Shown: positions 40,169 to 49,517 of the stretch, piece by piece
Layout of the letters: each line of letters begins with the position of its first letter
Numbering within the stretch: the first letter of the stretch is position 1
Assembly: GCA_949291945.1 (NCBI GenBank)
Contig: CASEXH010000012.1
Location: 1 to 64,000, forward strand
Length of the DNA stretch: 64,000 bases
Direction: 5' to 3'
Source: an uncultured Bacillota bacterium
Lineage (GTDB): Bacteria > Bacillota > Clostridia > Lachnospirales > Lachnospiraceae
Notes under the pieces: generated by a model
Seen by the model: the letters and a program-made list of their open reading frames with translations, nothing else
Databases searched by the model: none
What the model was told of the DNA's origin: nothing
Program-made: the position numbers and the translations under genes

Positions 40169-41476
40169 ATGGAGATAAAGAATACAGATGTACTGATCGT
40201 GGGAACAGGAGCCAGCGGACTGTTTGCAGCCCTCCATATTCCCCGGAATCTCCGGGTACTGATGATTACCAAAGGCGAGGTTAAAGAAAGTGATTCTTTT
40301 CTTGCTCAGGGCGGGATCTGCATGCTGAGAGATGAAGAGGACTACGACAGCTTTATGGAGGATACATTAAAGGCAGGTCATTATGAAAACCGCCGGGAAT
40401 CTGTGGACATCATGATCCGTTCTTCCCAGGGAGTGATCCGGGAGCTGATGGGATATGGCGTGGATTTTGCCAAAAAAGACGGAGAACTGGACTTTACCAG
40501 AGAGGGCTGTCATTCCAAGCCAAGGATCCTGTTCCATGAAGATATTACCGGAGAAGAGATCACCAGCAAACTGCTGAAAGCTGTACAGAAGCTGTCTAAT
40601 GTAGAAATCCTGGAGCAGGTTACCATGCTGGATATGATAGAAAAAGAGAATACCTGTCTGGGAATCCTGGCCAGGACAGAAGAAGGAGAGCACCTGGGAA
40701 TACAGGCCGGATATACCATATTTGCCACCGGAGGTATCGGAGGATTGTACCAGCATTCCACCAACTATCCTCATTTAACAGGAGATGCACTTGCCATAGC
40801 CATGCGCCATGGGGTAGAATTAGAACATATTGACTATATCCAGATACATCCTACTACCCTTTATTCGAAAAAGCCCGGCCGCCGGTTTCTGATCTCTGAA
40901 TCTGTCCGGGGGGAAGGTGCGAAACTGTATAATGCAGAAGGAGAGAGGTTTGCCAATGAAGTCCTGCCCAGAGATGTTCTCACTGCAAAGATCCGGGAAC
41001 AGATGGAAAAGGATGGAAAGCCTTTTGTATGGCTGGATATGACGGTTCTGGGAGAAAAGGTCATACTGAATCATTTTCCGCATATCTATGAAAGATGTCT
41101 GGAAGAAGGCTACGATGTGACAAAGGACTGGATACCGGTGGTGCCTGCCCAGCATTATTTTATGGGAGGTATCCATGTGGACCGTGATAGTAAAACAACC
41201 ATGAACCGTCTCTATGCGGTAGGAGAAACCAGCTGCAATGGAGTCCACGGCGCCAACCGTCTGGCCAGCAATTCTTTGCTGGAGAGTCTGGTATTCGGAG
41301 AAAGGGCTGCGTCTTCTATTGTGAAGAACTGGGAGACAGAAAATAACTCAGCAGAGGAATTTGCAAACTTTCTTCAAAAGACAGAGGCGTGTGTCTGCCG
41401 GCAGGAGAAGGATCTTGCAGATACTTATAAACAGGAAGTATTAAGAGAAATCGAAAGGGAGAGACAGGCAAAATGA
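40169..41476 (+). CDS. nadB: L-aspartate oxidase
   Basis: FAD-dependent enzyme (435 residues) oxidising L-aspartate to iminoaspartate for NadA; in anaerobes fumarate is the likely acceptor. FAD-binding LIVGTGASGLFAALH lies at the start, LAQGGICML and the active-site region RGEGAKLYNAEGERF in the middle, and NGVHGANRLASNSLLE near the end. It is shorter than the about 540-residue E. coli protein because the C-terminal helical part is reduced, as in many Clostridia. Overlaps nadC by 4 bp. Confidence 0.94.
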   Translation: MEIKNTDVLIVGTGASGLFAALHIPRNLRVLMITKGEVKESDSFLAQGGICMLRDEEDYDSFMEDTLKAGHYENRRESVDIMIRSSQGVIRELMGYGVDFAKKDGELDFTREGCHSKPRILFHEDITGEEITSKLLKAVQKLSNVEILEQVTMLDMIEKENTCLGILARTEEGEHLGIQAGYTIFATGGIGGLYQHSTNYPHLTGDALAIAMRHGVELEHIDYIQIHPTTLYSKKPGRRFLISESVRGEGAKLYNAEGERFANEVLPRDVLTAKIREQMEKDGKPFVWLDMTVLGEKVILNHFPHIYERCLEEGYDVTKDWIPVVPAQHYFMGGIHVDRDSKTTMNRLYAVGETSCNGVHGANRLASNSLLESLVFGERAASSIVKNWETENNSAEEFANFLQKTEACVCRQEKDLADTYKQEVLREIERERQAK

Positions 41477-42327
41477 ATGAAATAACCATGAAATTAAATG
41501 CAGACAGGCTGATCCGTATGGCACTGGAAGAGGATATTACAAGCGAGGATATCACTACAAATTCTGTGATGCGCAAAAAACAGATGGGAGAAGTCCAGCT
41601 TTTATGCAAGGAAACCGGAGTGATTGCCGGAATATGGGTATTTGAGAGAGTCTTTACTCTTCTGGATGAAAACACAGAGACGGAATTTTATGTAAAAGAC
41701 GGAGATAAGGTAGAAAAAGGCCAGCTTTTAGGTCTGGTAAAGGGAGATATCCGGGTACTTCTCTCCGGAGAACGGACTGCCCTGAATTATCTTCAGAGAA
41801 TGAGCGGTATTGCCACTTATACCAGCCAGATTGCGGATCTGCTGAAAGGAAGCAGGACAAAACTCCTGGACACCAGGAAAACCACCCCTAATATGCGTAT
41901 CTTTGAAAAATATGCGGTAAAGACCGGAGGGGGATATAACCACAGATATAATCTTTCCGATGGAATTCTTTTAAAAGATAATCATATCGGGGCGGCAGGA
42001 AGTGTAAAGAAAGCTGTGGAAATGGCCAGAGAATATGCTCCCTTTGTAAGAAAGATCGAGGTGGAGACAGAAAATCTGGATATGGTGAAAGAAGCTCTGG
42101 AGGCAGGGGCGGATATCATTATGCTGGATAATATGACGCCGGAAATGATGAAAGAAGCGGTAGCCCTTATAGACGGCAGAGCCCAGACGGAATGCTCCGG
42201 GAATGTGACAAAAGAGAATATCGAAAATCTGGTGTCTATAGGCGTGGATTATATTTCCAGCGGTGCTCTGACTCATTCGGCGCCGATCCTGGACCTTTCT
42301 CTAAAGAATCTTCATGCAGTGGACTGA
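41473..42327 (+). CDS. nadC: Nicotinate-nucleotide pyrophosphorylase
   Basis: 284-residue quinolinate phosphoribosyltransferase, giving nicotinate mononucleotide. Family blocks: ALEEDITSEDITT, SGERTALNYLQRMSGIAT, LDTRKTTPNMRIFEKYAV, GGGYNHRYNLSDGILLKDNH and IMLDNMTPEMM. Third gene of the NAD operon. Confidence 0.95.
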   Translation: MNEITMKLNADRLIRMALEEDITSEDITTNSVMRKKQMGEVQLLCKETGVIAGIWVFERVFTLLDENTETEFYVKDGDKVEKGQLLGLVKGDIRVLLSGERTALNYLQRMSGIATYTSQIADLLKGSRTKLLDTRKTTPNMRIFEKYAVKTGGGYNHRYNLSDGILLKDNHIGAAGSVKKAVEMAREYAPFVRKIEVETENLDMVKEALEAGADIIMLDNMTPEMMKEAVALIDGRAQTECSGNVTKENIENLVSIGVDYISSGALTHSAPILDLSLKNLHAVD

Positions 42328-42390
42328 TCAACAAACAGACATATAATGCCTCCTATAGGCCTTGATATATGAGCCGAATGAATATAAATA

Positions 42391-42420
42391 TTCACTTGGC
42401 TCCCCGCTTTGTGGTATACT
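42391..42420 (+). promoter_or_regulatory. Candidate promoter of niaR
   Basis: TTCACT, 18 bp, TATACT. A hairpin GAGCC...GGCTC with inner GAATAT/ATATTC (42371-42402) overlaps the -35. Confidence 0.5.
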
Positions 42421-42479
42421 AAAGATAGAGAACCAGGCATAGAAAGGTTTAGAGGAGAGATTTTTAAACAGCGGAGGAG

Positions 42480-42998
42480 ATGGCAGTGCAGATGGCAGGA
42501 GAAGAGCGGAGACAGGAGATCTTAAAATACATAGAACAGAGCGAAAACCCGGTATCCGGGCAGAAGCTGGCGGAAATATTCCATGTGAGCAGACAGGTGA
42601 TCGTCCAGGATATTGCCTTGCTGAGAGCCGGAGACAGAGAAATCCTCTCCACTAACAGAGGCTATGTGTGCAAAGATGAAAAAAAAGCTGTCAGGATCTT
42701 CCGGGTCTTCCATACTGATGAACAAATCGAGGAAGAACTGAATATCATCGTAGATTGGGGCGGAAAGGCGGCAGATGTCTTTGTAGAACATAAGGTCTAT
42801 GGAGAACTTCGTGCCGCTTTGAATATCAGTTCCCGGATGCAGGTGCGAAAATTTCTGGAAGAGATCCAGAGCGGCAAGTCCCGCCCTCTGACCAGCCTTA
42901 CCTCAGGGCATCACTGCCATACGGTCTATGCAGACAGCGAGGAGATTCTGGACAGGATCCAGGAAAGCCTGAAGGAGGCCGGGATTTTATCTGCGTAA
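42480..42998 (+). CDS. niaR: NiaR-like niacin-responsive repressor
   Basis: 172 residues: an HTH_11 domain (ERRQEILKYIEQ, SGQKLAEIFHVSRQVIVQDI) and a C-terminal 3H domain with its three histidines, in VFVEHKVYG and TSGHHCHTVYA. Such proteins bind nicotinic acid and repress NAD synthesis and niacin uptake genes. It lies right after nadABC, its probable target. The start is ambiguous: GGAGGA is one base from the ATG at 42480 but seven from an in-frame GTG at 42486. Confidence 0.9.
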   Translation: MAVQMAGEERRQEILKYIEQSENPVSGQKLAEIFHVSRQVIVQDIALLRAGDREILSTNRGYVCKDEKKAVRIFRVFHTDEQIEEELNIIVDWGGKAADVFVEHKVYGELRAALNISSRMQVRKFLEEIQSGKSRPLTSLTSGHHCHTVYADSEEILDRIQESLKEAGILSA

Positions 42999-43105
42999 TG
43001 CCTGGCGCACAAGGTGTTCAAGCCCCTCAAGATTGAGGGGGAGAGGGAGTTGAAGTGGGCTTGCTCACTTTGCTCTTTTCTGGTTGCAGAGAAAGGAGAA
43101 GGCTT

Positions 43106-43708
43106 ATGGGTAAAAGAGTGATTACAATTAGCCGAGAATTCGGCAGCGGAGGAAGAACGATCGGAAAGAAAACAGCAAAACGCCTGGGAATTCCTTACTA
43201 TGATAAGGAACTGATCCGGAAGATTGCAGAAGAAACCGGTTTTTGTCAGGAATTTGTTGCAAGACAGGGAGAGGAAGCTTCCAGCTCCAACTGGTTTTTC
43301 TACAGTCTTTCACAGGGACAGGCTATGGGACCTAACGGAATGTCTATGTCTGACTATCTCTGGTCGGTGCAGTACAAGATCATTCGGGAACTGGCGGAAA
43401 AAGAACCTTGTGTGATCGTTGGAAGATGCGGCGATTATGTACTGGAAGACAGGGATGACTGTCTCCATGTATTTGTCCATGCTCCTCTGGAATTTAAAAA
43501 AGAAAGAATCCTCCGACTTTATGGAGAGCGGAAAGAAAAACCGGAGAAACGTCTGGAAGAAAAAGACAAGAAAAGAAAACTCTATTATCAGCACTATACC
43601 GGAAGAGACTGGGGAATGGCTAAAAACTATCATCTTTGTCTGGACAGCAGTCTCATAGGTATTGATAATTGCGTTGACATTATAGAAAGACTGGCGAAAG
43701 GACTTTAA
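43106..43708 (+). CDS. Cytidylate kinase-like family protein
   Basis: 200 residues of the cytidylate-kinase-like group: ITISREFGSGGRTIGKKTAKRLG with the P-loop, YYDKELIRKIAEETG, VIVGRCGDYVL and the lid-like HAPLEFKKERI with later KKRKLYYQHYTGRDWG. It is not the essential Cmk and its substrate is unknown. AAAGGAG places the start at 43106; the 17-codon upstream extension has no ribosome site. Confidence 0.88.
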   Translation: MGKRVITISREFGSGGRTIGKKTAKRLGIPYYDKELIRKIAEETGFCQEFVARQGEEASSSNWFFYSLSQGQAMGPNGMSMSDYLWSVQYKIIRELAEKEPCVIVGRCGDYVLEDRDDCLHVFVHAPLEFKKERILRLYGERKEKPEKRLEEKDKKRKLYYQHYTGRDWGMAKNYHLCLDSSLIGIDNCVDIIERLAKGL

Positions 43709-43715
43709 GAAACTT

Positions 43716-44207
43716 ATGGGTGATATATTGATCAGAATGGCAAGATCTGAAGAGGCCGGGAGTCTGGCCAAAATTGAAGGAATATGCTTTCCTCCCCTGG
43801 AGGCGGCTTCACCGGAGCAGGTAGAAGAGAGGATGAGGACTTTTCCTGAAAATTTTGTGGTGGCAGAGACAGATGGAAAGCCTGTAGGCTTCATTAATGG
43901 AGGAACTACAGATAGGCCATATCTTCCTGATGAAATGTACCATGATGTGAGCCTCCATATTCCCGGAGGAGACTATCAGACAGTTTTCGGGCTGAATGTA
44001 CTGCCGGATTACCGGCACCAGGGAATTGCAGGAAAATTGGTAGACTATTTTGTCGAACTGGCCAGAAGCCGGAGAAAGAAAGGCGTTGTCCTGACCTGCA
44101 AAGAGAAGCTTATAGGATTTTACCAAAGACATGGTTTCCAATGCTATGGAGAATCAGATTCTTCCCATGGAGGAGCCAAATGGTATGACATGAGAAATAT
44201 ATTCTGA
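43716..44207 (+). CDS. GNAT family N-acetyltransferase
   Basis: 163 residues. The acetyl-CoA loop is LNVLPDYRHQGIAGKLVDYF (R-x-x-G-I-A). The C-terminal FYQRHGFQCYGESDSSHGG resembles arylalkylamine/serotonin N-acetyltransferases. Substrate unknown. It starts seven bases after the kinase-like gene, so they are co-transcribed; AAAGGA lies inside the end of that gene, rather far upstream of the ATG. Confidence 0.87.
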   Translation: MGDILIRMARSEEAGSLAKIEGICFPPLEAASPEQVEERMRTFPENFVVAETDGKPVGFINGGTTDRPYLPDEMYHDVSLHIPGGDYQTVFGLNVLPDYRHQGIAGKLVDYFVELARSRRKKGVVLTCKEKLIGFYQRHGFQCYGESDSSHGGAKWYDMRNIF

Positions 44208-44218
44208 AATAAAAACGG

Positions 44219-44265
44219 AACCGGACAGGCGGCTGGAAAAATCCAGTCTCCATGTCCGGTTTTTC
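44219..44265. terminator. Bidirectional terminator
   Basis: AACCGGACA and TGTCCGGTT form the outer stem, with an inner CTGGA/TCCAG pair; an A tract lies on the left and a T tract on the right. It serves the GNAT gene and the convergent MATE gene. Confidence 0.8.
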
Positions 44266-44281
44266 TTCTTTTAAAGAGGGT

Positions 44282-45643
44282 TTAGAACTCACGGGTAATA
44301 TTTTTCAGCCACTTATAACTTTTGTAATGCCGGTAGACAAAGGGAAGCTTCACAAATTCATCGGTGCAGATGAGGAAGTATACCCACATAGGGGGAAGCT
44401 TGAGCACGAAAGCAGAGAGAAAGCCCAGAGGAACCGCATATATCCACATGTCTATAAAATCACAGATAAATCCCCATCTGGAATCTCCGCCTGCCCGGAA
44501 TATACCGCTGATGACAGATGAATTCATGGCTTGTCCGATAACATAGTACATATTGATAAAGAGCATAATGTTCAGATATCCCTGAGATACAGTGCTCAGA
44601 TCAGACATGCTCATAAACACAGGACGGAGAAGGAAGATCAGGATCCCTCCTGCAACGCCGCTGAAAAAGGTTACTTTGCAGAAACGGGATGCGTCTGCTT
44701 TTACCAGATCCATACGTCCGGCTCCAATAGATTTTCCCAGAAGGATAGCCCCTGCATTGGCGATTCCGAAACAGACCACAGTTCCCAGATTTCTGGCTAC
44801 CACTACTACCGCATTTGCCGCTACCATATCACTTCCCAGATGCCCCATGATCACGGAATACATGGAGAATGCAACGCCCCAGGACACTTCATTTCCAAAT
44901 GCAGGAAGCGAATATCGGATAAAGTCTGCAAAAAGCAGTTTATGATGCTGAAAAATCGTAACAGGCCGAAAACGCAGGGTCTTAAACTTTAAAGCATCTG
45001 CCATGCACAAGGCGAGCTCAACAAAACGGGCGATTGTAGTTGCAAGAGCAACTCCTGCAATTCCCATTTTTGGGGCGCCGAACAGTCCGAAAATAAAGAC
45101 TGCATTTAGAATGATATTTAAAACAAGCGCAGTTCCGTTTACAACAGTGGCAAAGATTACTCTCTCAATAGTGCGCATGGTACAAAGATATACCTGAGAA
45201 ATACTCATAAACAGATAAGAAAAGCTGACTATGCGCAGATAAGTTTTTCCAGGCCCGAACAGAGAAGGATCATTGGTAAAAATATGCATGAGCAGTGAGG
45301 GACTGAAAAAAGCCAGTATAAAAAAGAGGAGAGAGATCAATATGGAAAGACGCATGCCGATCCCCATGATCTTTTCAATCGTCCGGGTATCCTTCTTTCC
45401 CCAGTACTGTGCAGCCAGCATAATGATCCCGGAAGATATCCCTGTATATACAAGATTCAGGATAAACATGATCTGGCTGGCAAGAGAACCGGCAGCCAGA
45501 GCTGTCTGGCTTACAAAGCCCAGCATAACCACGTCAGCGGAGCTGACTGCTGTAGTGATAAGGTTCTGCATGACGATAGGCAGAGCAAGGCGGATCATAT
45601 CCCTGTAAAAGGTAGATGTGTTCTCTTTTGTTATCCTATTCAT
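44282..45643 (-). CDS. MATE family efflux transporter
   Basis: About 453 residues with twelve membrane spans in the MATE arrangement, Na+ or H+ driven export of drugs or metabolites. Typical blocks: MIRLALPIVMQNLITTAVSS at the start, LTYTG-like loops, GIANAGAILLGKSIGAGRMD in the middle repeat, and GAPKMGIAGVALATTIAR. GGAGG precedes the ATG at 45643; a frame with 13 more codons is unlikely. Monocistronic. Confidence 0.9.
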   Translation of the reverse strand: MNRITKENTSTFYRDMIRLALPIVMQNLITTAVSSADVVMLGFVSQTALAAGSLASQIMFILNLVYTGISSGIIMLAAQYWGKKDTRTIEKIMGIGMRLSILISLLFFILAFFSPSLLMHIFTNDPSLFGPGKTYLRIVSFSYLFMSISQVYLCTMRTIERVIFATVVNGTALVLNIILNAVFIFGLFGAPKMGIAGVALATTIARFVELALCMADALKFKTLRFRPVTIFQHHKLLFADFIRYSLPAFGNEVSWGVAFSMYSVIMGHLGSDMVAANAVVVVARNLGTVVCFGIANAGAILLGKSIGAGRMDLVKADASRFCKVTFFSGVAGGILIFLLRPVFMSMSDLSTVSQGYLNIMLFINMYYVIGQAMNSSVISGIFRAGGDSRWGFICDFIDMWIYAVPLGFLSAFVLKLPPMWVYFLICTDEFVKLPFVYRHYKSYKWLKNITREF

Positions 45644-45811
45644 TTCATAAATACCTCCATAGATAAAAGAAGACTGCTCCATGTCACCAAAGCCTAATAT
45701 ATTTTGGCCGGTATTTAATGGAACAGCCCTTTAGAGCTTAAATAATATTATAAAAGAAGCAGGCAGACCCGTCTTTCAATAAAACAATAAAAAACTACAA
45801 AATTATGACTT

Positions 45812-47722
45812 TTATCGTTGCGGAAATAAAAGGTCCGGCTCATTGATCTTTATATGGTTTTCCAGAGAAGGCCTGTCGACCAGAGCAGGGACCACTCCTG
45901 TTCTGGAGACACAGAATCCGGCTGCGTAAGAAGCGATCCGAATGGCGTTTTTTAAAGGATATTCTTCTGTGAGGTAAGAGGCCAGAGCAGCGATAAAAGC
46001 ATCGGCTCCTCCTGTAGAATCTACAGAGGGGAAATTGGAGGCCGGAAAATAAAAGCTTTCTTCTGAAGTCCTTAAATAGCAGCCTTTATGGCCAAGGGTT
46101 ATGATCACTATCGGACAACCTTTGGAGATGAAAAAGTCGGCCTGATTCTCTACAGAAGTTTCCCCGGGACACAGTACTGCCGCTTCGTTTTTATTTGGAA
46201 CAAAAATATCTGTATTTTCCAGCAGTCCCTCAGGAAGAACAGAAAGTGCAGCTGGTTTGACAATGGTTTTCCCCTGATGTTTCTTTGCGGTTTTCAGGGA
46301 CTGGATCACAGTTTCTTCAGGAATTTCTGTGGAGATCAGACAGTAGCCACAGCCCTCAAACAAGTGTTCTCTGGAAAGAATGTCTTCCGGGGTCAGATGA
46401 AGATTGGCTCCGGGCAGGATGGTGATGCTGCTTTCTGCGTCTTTCAGTACATGGATATATGCCTTTCCCGTTAGAGAACGGGAATCCCGTCGCAGCCCAT
46501 GGGTGAGAACATGCTCTTTTTTTAAAGTATCGTAAACTACATTAGAATCAAAATCATTTCCCGTTTTTCCAAGGATCACCACTTCCCGGCCCAGTTTTGC
46601 GGCGCCAATGGCCTGATTGGCTCCTTTACCTCCCAGAGTTGTAGAAGATGAGGTAGTGATCACCGTGGTCCCCGGTCTTGGAGCTTCATCTACATTTAGG
46701 GTGATATCTGTATTGATGCTGCCCACCACCACGATCTTTTTATAGCGGAAGGAAGGGGGGGCATCGATGCTGTCTTCATGATCAAGAAGAAGATCTTCAG
46801 GCTTCAACGTAAGAAGCTCAGAAGGCTTTGCCTGTTCACACTCCGCAATAAGATTTTCACATACATTTTCTCCGAAACGCCGGTAGGGGATTCGTATCGA
46901 GGAGATGCGTGGAAACCGTATGGCTTCTCTGGCATCCTCACGAAGACTGACCAGGGACAGATCAAAGGGGATATGGTAATGAAAGCTGTCTACTTTTGCG
47001 TAAAGAGCCAGAGCAGATTCAAAATGGGTGCTGACTATTCCGGTAAATCCCTGGAGGGAGATCTTGCTATAAAAGTCCTCATCAAAGATTGAAATCTGCA
47101 TATCTTCTGTATAAGGGATTTCATGGTCAAACAAGCATTTTTTAAATCCCTCAAAAACCATGGCAGAACGGAAACTGCCTGGCTTAGTCAGACAGGCAAT
47201 GTTAGTATGCCGATAAGCCAGAAGCTTTTTTGTGGCAGTATACCCCATCAATGTAAAATCCAGACACTGAGAAACGCCGGGGCTTGGTATGTTGATAAAA
47301 GAAAGGGGGATGTTCACCTCTTTAAAATAGCGCTGCCGCTCCATACTGTCTTCACATACCGGTTCCCAGATCACCCCGTCTACATGATGGCGGCACAAGG
47401 CAGTAATATGCTTCAGTTCCTGTTCCTGACTGTCATTACTGTCACAGATCAATACATTATACCCATGGCGCTGGGCCGCTTCCATAATGCCGTTTTCCAA
47501 AAGATTCGTTTGAGAAGAATGTTTCAGTAATACGCCGATCAGGAATGTTTTGGCATTTGAAAGGCTTTTGGCCGCTCCGTAAGGGGTATAGTTATATTCT
47601 TTTACAATTTTTAATACCCGGTTTCGGGTTTCAATATTAATATTTTCTGCTTTATTGTTTACAATTTTAGAGACTGTGGAGATGGAAACTCCTGCTAAAT
47701 TTGCAATTTCCTTTATGGTCAT
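45812..47722 (-). CDS. LacI regulator fused to PfkB (ribokinase-like) kinase
   Basis: One 636-residue chain. Residues 1-60 are a LacI helix-turn-helix (TIKEIANLAGVSISTVSKIV), about 61-325 a periplasmic-binding-like effector domain, and about 330-636 a ribokinase-type PfkB kinase. The kinase shows VVGSINTDITLNVDEAP, LGGKGANQAIGAAKLG and VDSTGGADAFIAAL; the last has GGAD where GAGD is usual, but the catalytic aspartate is kept. The protein may sense a sugar and phosphorylate it, coupling both activities. No sugar transporter is adjacent, so the targets are unknown. ATG at 47722 after GGAAAGG. Confidence 0.9.
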   Translation of the reverse strand: MTIKEIANLAGVSISTVSKIVNNKAENINIETRNRVLKIVKEYNYTPYGAAKSLSNAKTFLIGVLLKHSSQTNLLENGIMEAAQRHGYNVLICDSNDSQEQELKHITALCRHHVDGVIWEPVCEDSMERQRYFKEVNIPLSFINIPSPGVSQCLDFTLMGYTATKKLLAYRHTNIACLTKPGSFRSAMVFEGFKKCLFDHEIPYTEDMQISIFDEDFYSKISLQGFTGIVSTHFESALALYAKVDSFHYHIPFDLSLVSLREDAREAIRFPRISSIRIPYRRFGENVCENLIAECEQAKPSELLTLKPEDLLLDHEDSIDAPPSFRYKKIVVVGSINTDITLNVDEAPRPGTTVITTSSSTTLGGKGANQAIGAAKLGREVVILGKTGNDFDSNVVYDTLKKEHVLTHGLRRDSRSLTGKAYIHVLKDAESSITILPGANLHLTPEDILSREHLFEGCGYCLISTEIPEETVIQSLKTAKKHQGKTIVKPAALSVLPEGLLENTDIFVPNKNEAAVLCPGETSVENQADFFISKGCPIVIITLGHKGCYLRTSEESFYFPASNFPSVDSTGGADAFIAALASYLTEEYPLKNAIRIASYAAGFCVSRTGVVPALVDRPSLENHIKINEPDLLFPQR

Positions 47723-47767
47723 AGACAATACCTTTCCTTATTATTCCCTTTAAAAACATATCTATAA

Positions 47768-47781
47768 AGTCATTATTGACT
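47768..47781. promoter_or_regulatory. Candidate LacI-type operator
   Basis: AGTCATTATTGACT: perfect 5-bp arms with 4 bp between, covering the -10 of the LacI-PfkB gene. Likely autoregulation. Confidence 0.55.
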
Positions 47782-47800
47782 ATCTTCCTCATTTTGTCAA
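47772..47800 (-). promoter_or_regulatory. Promoter of LacI-PfkB gene
   Basis: On the minus strand TTGACA, 17 bp, AATAAT. Confidence 0.7.
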
Positions 47801-47983
47801 TATAAGGAAAATGCTTTAAATAAGCATTTTCTCAACTAAAAACCAGCGCCTGCTTTCCTGTAAGACTATTGTAATGTCCCGATAAACATACTACGAATAA
47901 TATATACTTCTTTCGTTGCAATCCTGTTGAAGGTGTGTTACTCTTTTTATTGAAATATTTACGACAGAAAGCAGAACAAGAAG

Positions 47984-49129
47984 ATGCGTTATAGAAAACC
48001 AAAATATTACCAAAACTTCCGGTGTATTGCCGAGAGATGTCCGGACACTTGCTGTGCCGGATGGCAGATAGTGATTGATGAGGAATCCCTGGAAAAGTAC
48101 AGCAATGTAAAAAGTGATTTTGGCACCCGGCTTTTAAAATCCATTGACTGGTACCAGGGAACTTTTGTACAGTATAACAGACGCTGCAGCTTTTTAAATG
48201 AGGAAAATCTCTGTGATATCTATCGGGAGCTGGGGGCAGAGGCTCTTTGTCAGACCTGCTGCCAGTATCCCAGACATGTGGAAGAGTTTGAAGATCTGAG
48301 AGAATATTCTCTTTCCCTTTCCTGTCCGGAAGCAGCAAGGATCATGCTGTCCACAAAGGAGAAGACAGAATTTGAGGAGACAGAGGATGCTGCGGAGGAG
48401 AATGAGGAAGACTATCTGGATTTTGATCTGCTGCTTTTTGACCGTTTGGAGGAGGCCAGAGAACTTATCTTTTCTGTGATCCAAAACAGGTCTCTGGATT
48501 TTTCTAGGAGAATGGCAGTTCTGCTTTGGTTTTCTTTTGAAATACAGGAGGCTCTGGACAAAGGAGAATTGTTTGAACTGGAACTGGAAGAGTGTATGGA
48601 AAGCATCCTGAAGAGGGAAGAAGAAGGGAGCCTTGGGGTCAGATTCCGAAATATGAAAGCTATGTCTAAAGACCTGGAAAAACTAGAAGTCCTACGGGAA
48701 GGCTGGGGAAAAGAACTTGAAAATCTTCAGATACAGCTTTATGATAAAGGAGAAGAAACTTACGGGAAGATTTGTGAAAAATTTTGTGACACTTTAAAAA
48801 AAACAGACAAAGAGCAGTACTGGGATATCTGGGGAGAACAGATACTGGTTTTTTTTGTCTATACGTATTTCTGCGGAGGGGTATATGACGATATGATCTA
48901 TACAAAGGCTGTATTGTCTGTGTTTTCCGTACTCTGGATCCGGGAGATCTTTATGGAGAGATGCTGTATTCAGGGGGAGTCTTTGGAATTGGCAACGATC
49001 TGCCGGGCTGCCTGGGAGTTCGCCAGAGAGATTGAACATTCTGATGAAAACCTGAATCTGCTGGAAGAAATTTTTGATGAATCTACCTTATATGTGCCAG
49101 AGAATTTTCTTCCTGGTCTAGCAACATAG
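47984..49129 (+). CDS. FliB-like lysine-N-methylase family protein
   Basis: 381 residues with the conserved cysteine-rich start of the flagellin lysine-N-methylase (FliB) family: CPDTCCAGWQIVIDEE, RCSFLNEENLCDIYRELG, ALCQTCCQYPRHVEEF, SLSCPEAAR. The cysteines suggest a metal or Fe-S cluster. The C-terminal two thirds are helical and less conserved. No flagellar genes are nearby, so its substrate may not be flagellin. The cysteine-rich small gene follows after 15 nt. Confidence 0.8.
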   Translation: MRYRKPKYYQNFRCIAERCPDTCCAGWQIVIDEESLEKYSNVKSDFGTRLLKSIDWYQGTFVQYNRRCSFLNEENLCDIYRELGAEALCQTCCQYPRHVEEFEDLREYSLSLSCPEAARIMLSTKEKTEFEETEDAAEENEEDYLDFDLLLFDRLEEARELIFSVIQNRSLDFSRRMAVLLWFSFEIQEALDKGELFELELEECMESILKREEEGSLGVRFRNMKAMSKDLEKLEVLREGWGKELENLQIQLYDKGEETYGKICEKFCDTLKKTDKEQYWDIWGEQILVFFVYTYFCGGVYDDMIYTKAVLSVFSVLWIREIFMERCCIQGESLELATICRAAWEFAREIEHSDENLNLLEEIFDESTLYVPENFLPGLAT

Positions 49130-49144
49130 GAAAGGGGTAAGATT

Positions 49145-49444
49145 ATGAGTGAAGTAAAAGAAAAACCATATTGGGAGGGAAAAAAATATTCTTTTTTCTG
49201 CCATAAAGAATGTGAGTATTTTCCCTGTCATAAAACTAATGACCCGGAGAATTTTAACTGTCTGTTCTGCTATTGTCCTTTGTACGCCCTGGGAGACCGG
49301 TGTGGAGGAAACTTTAAGTATACGGAAAAGGGAGTCAAAGACTGTACGAATTGTCTTCTTCCCCACAAAAGAAAAAACTTCGGCTATATCATGAGCAAGT
49401 ATGATGAAATTATGGAGCTGGCAAAAGAAAACCGAAAAAAATGA
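49145..49444 (+). CDS. Cysteine-rich small domain protein
   Basis: 99 residues with eight or more cysteines in pairs (CHKECEYFPC, CLFCYCPLY, DRCGGN, DCTNCLLPH), the cysteine-rich small domain often found near cobalamin-synthesis genes. It probably binds zinc or an Fe-S cluster; function unknown. GGAAAGGGG precedes the ATG. Probably translated with the upstream FliB-like gene. Confidence 0.85.
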   Translation: MSEVKEKPYWEGKKYSFFCHKECEYFPCHKTNDPENFNCLFCYCPLYALGDRCGGNFKYTEKGVKDCTNCLLPHKRKNFGYIMSKYDEIMELAKENRKK

Positions 49445-49458
49445 TTCCAGATAAAAGA

Positions 49459-49504
49459 CCTCCCCTTTCTTTTTGACTACAAAAGAGACGGGGAGGCTTT
49501 TTTT
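49459..49504 (+). terminator. Terminator after cysteine-rich gene
   Basis: CCTCCCC (49459-49465) with GGGGAGG (49490-49496), an inner TCTTTT/AAAAGA pair, then seven T residues. Confidence 0.85.
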
Positions 49505-49517
49505 ATAGAACCTGTTT

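Noticed and set aside
43017..43040. tRNA-like GTTCAAGCCCC sequence after niaR
   Set aside because: Only a CCCCTCA/TGAGGGG hairpin is present; no acceptor stem or anticodon arm.
47807..47831. GAAAATGCTT hairpin as terminator
   Set aside because: 10-bp stem but no T run on either strand.
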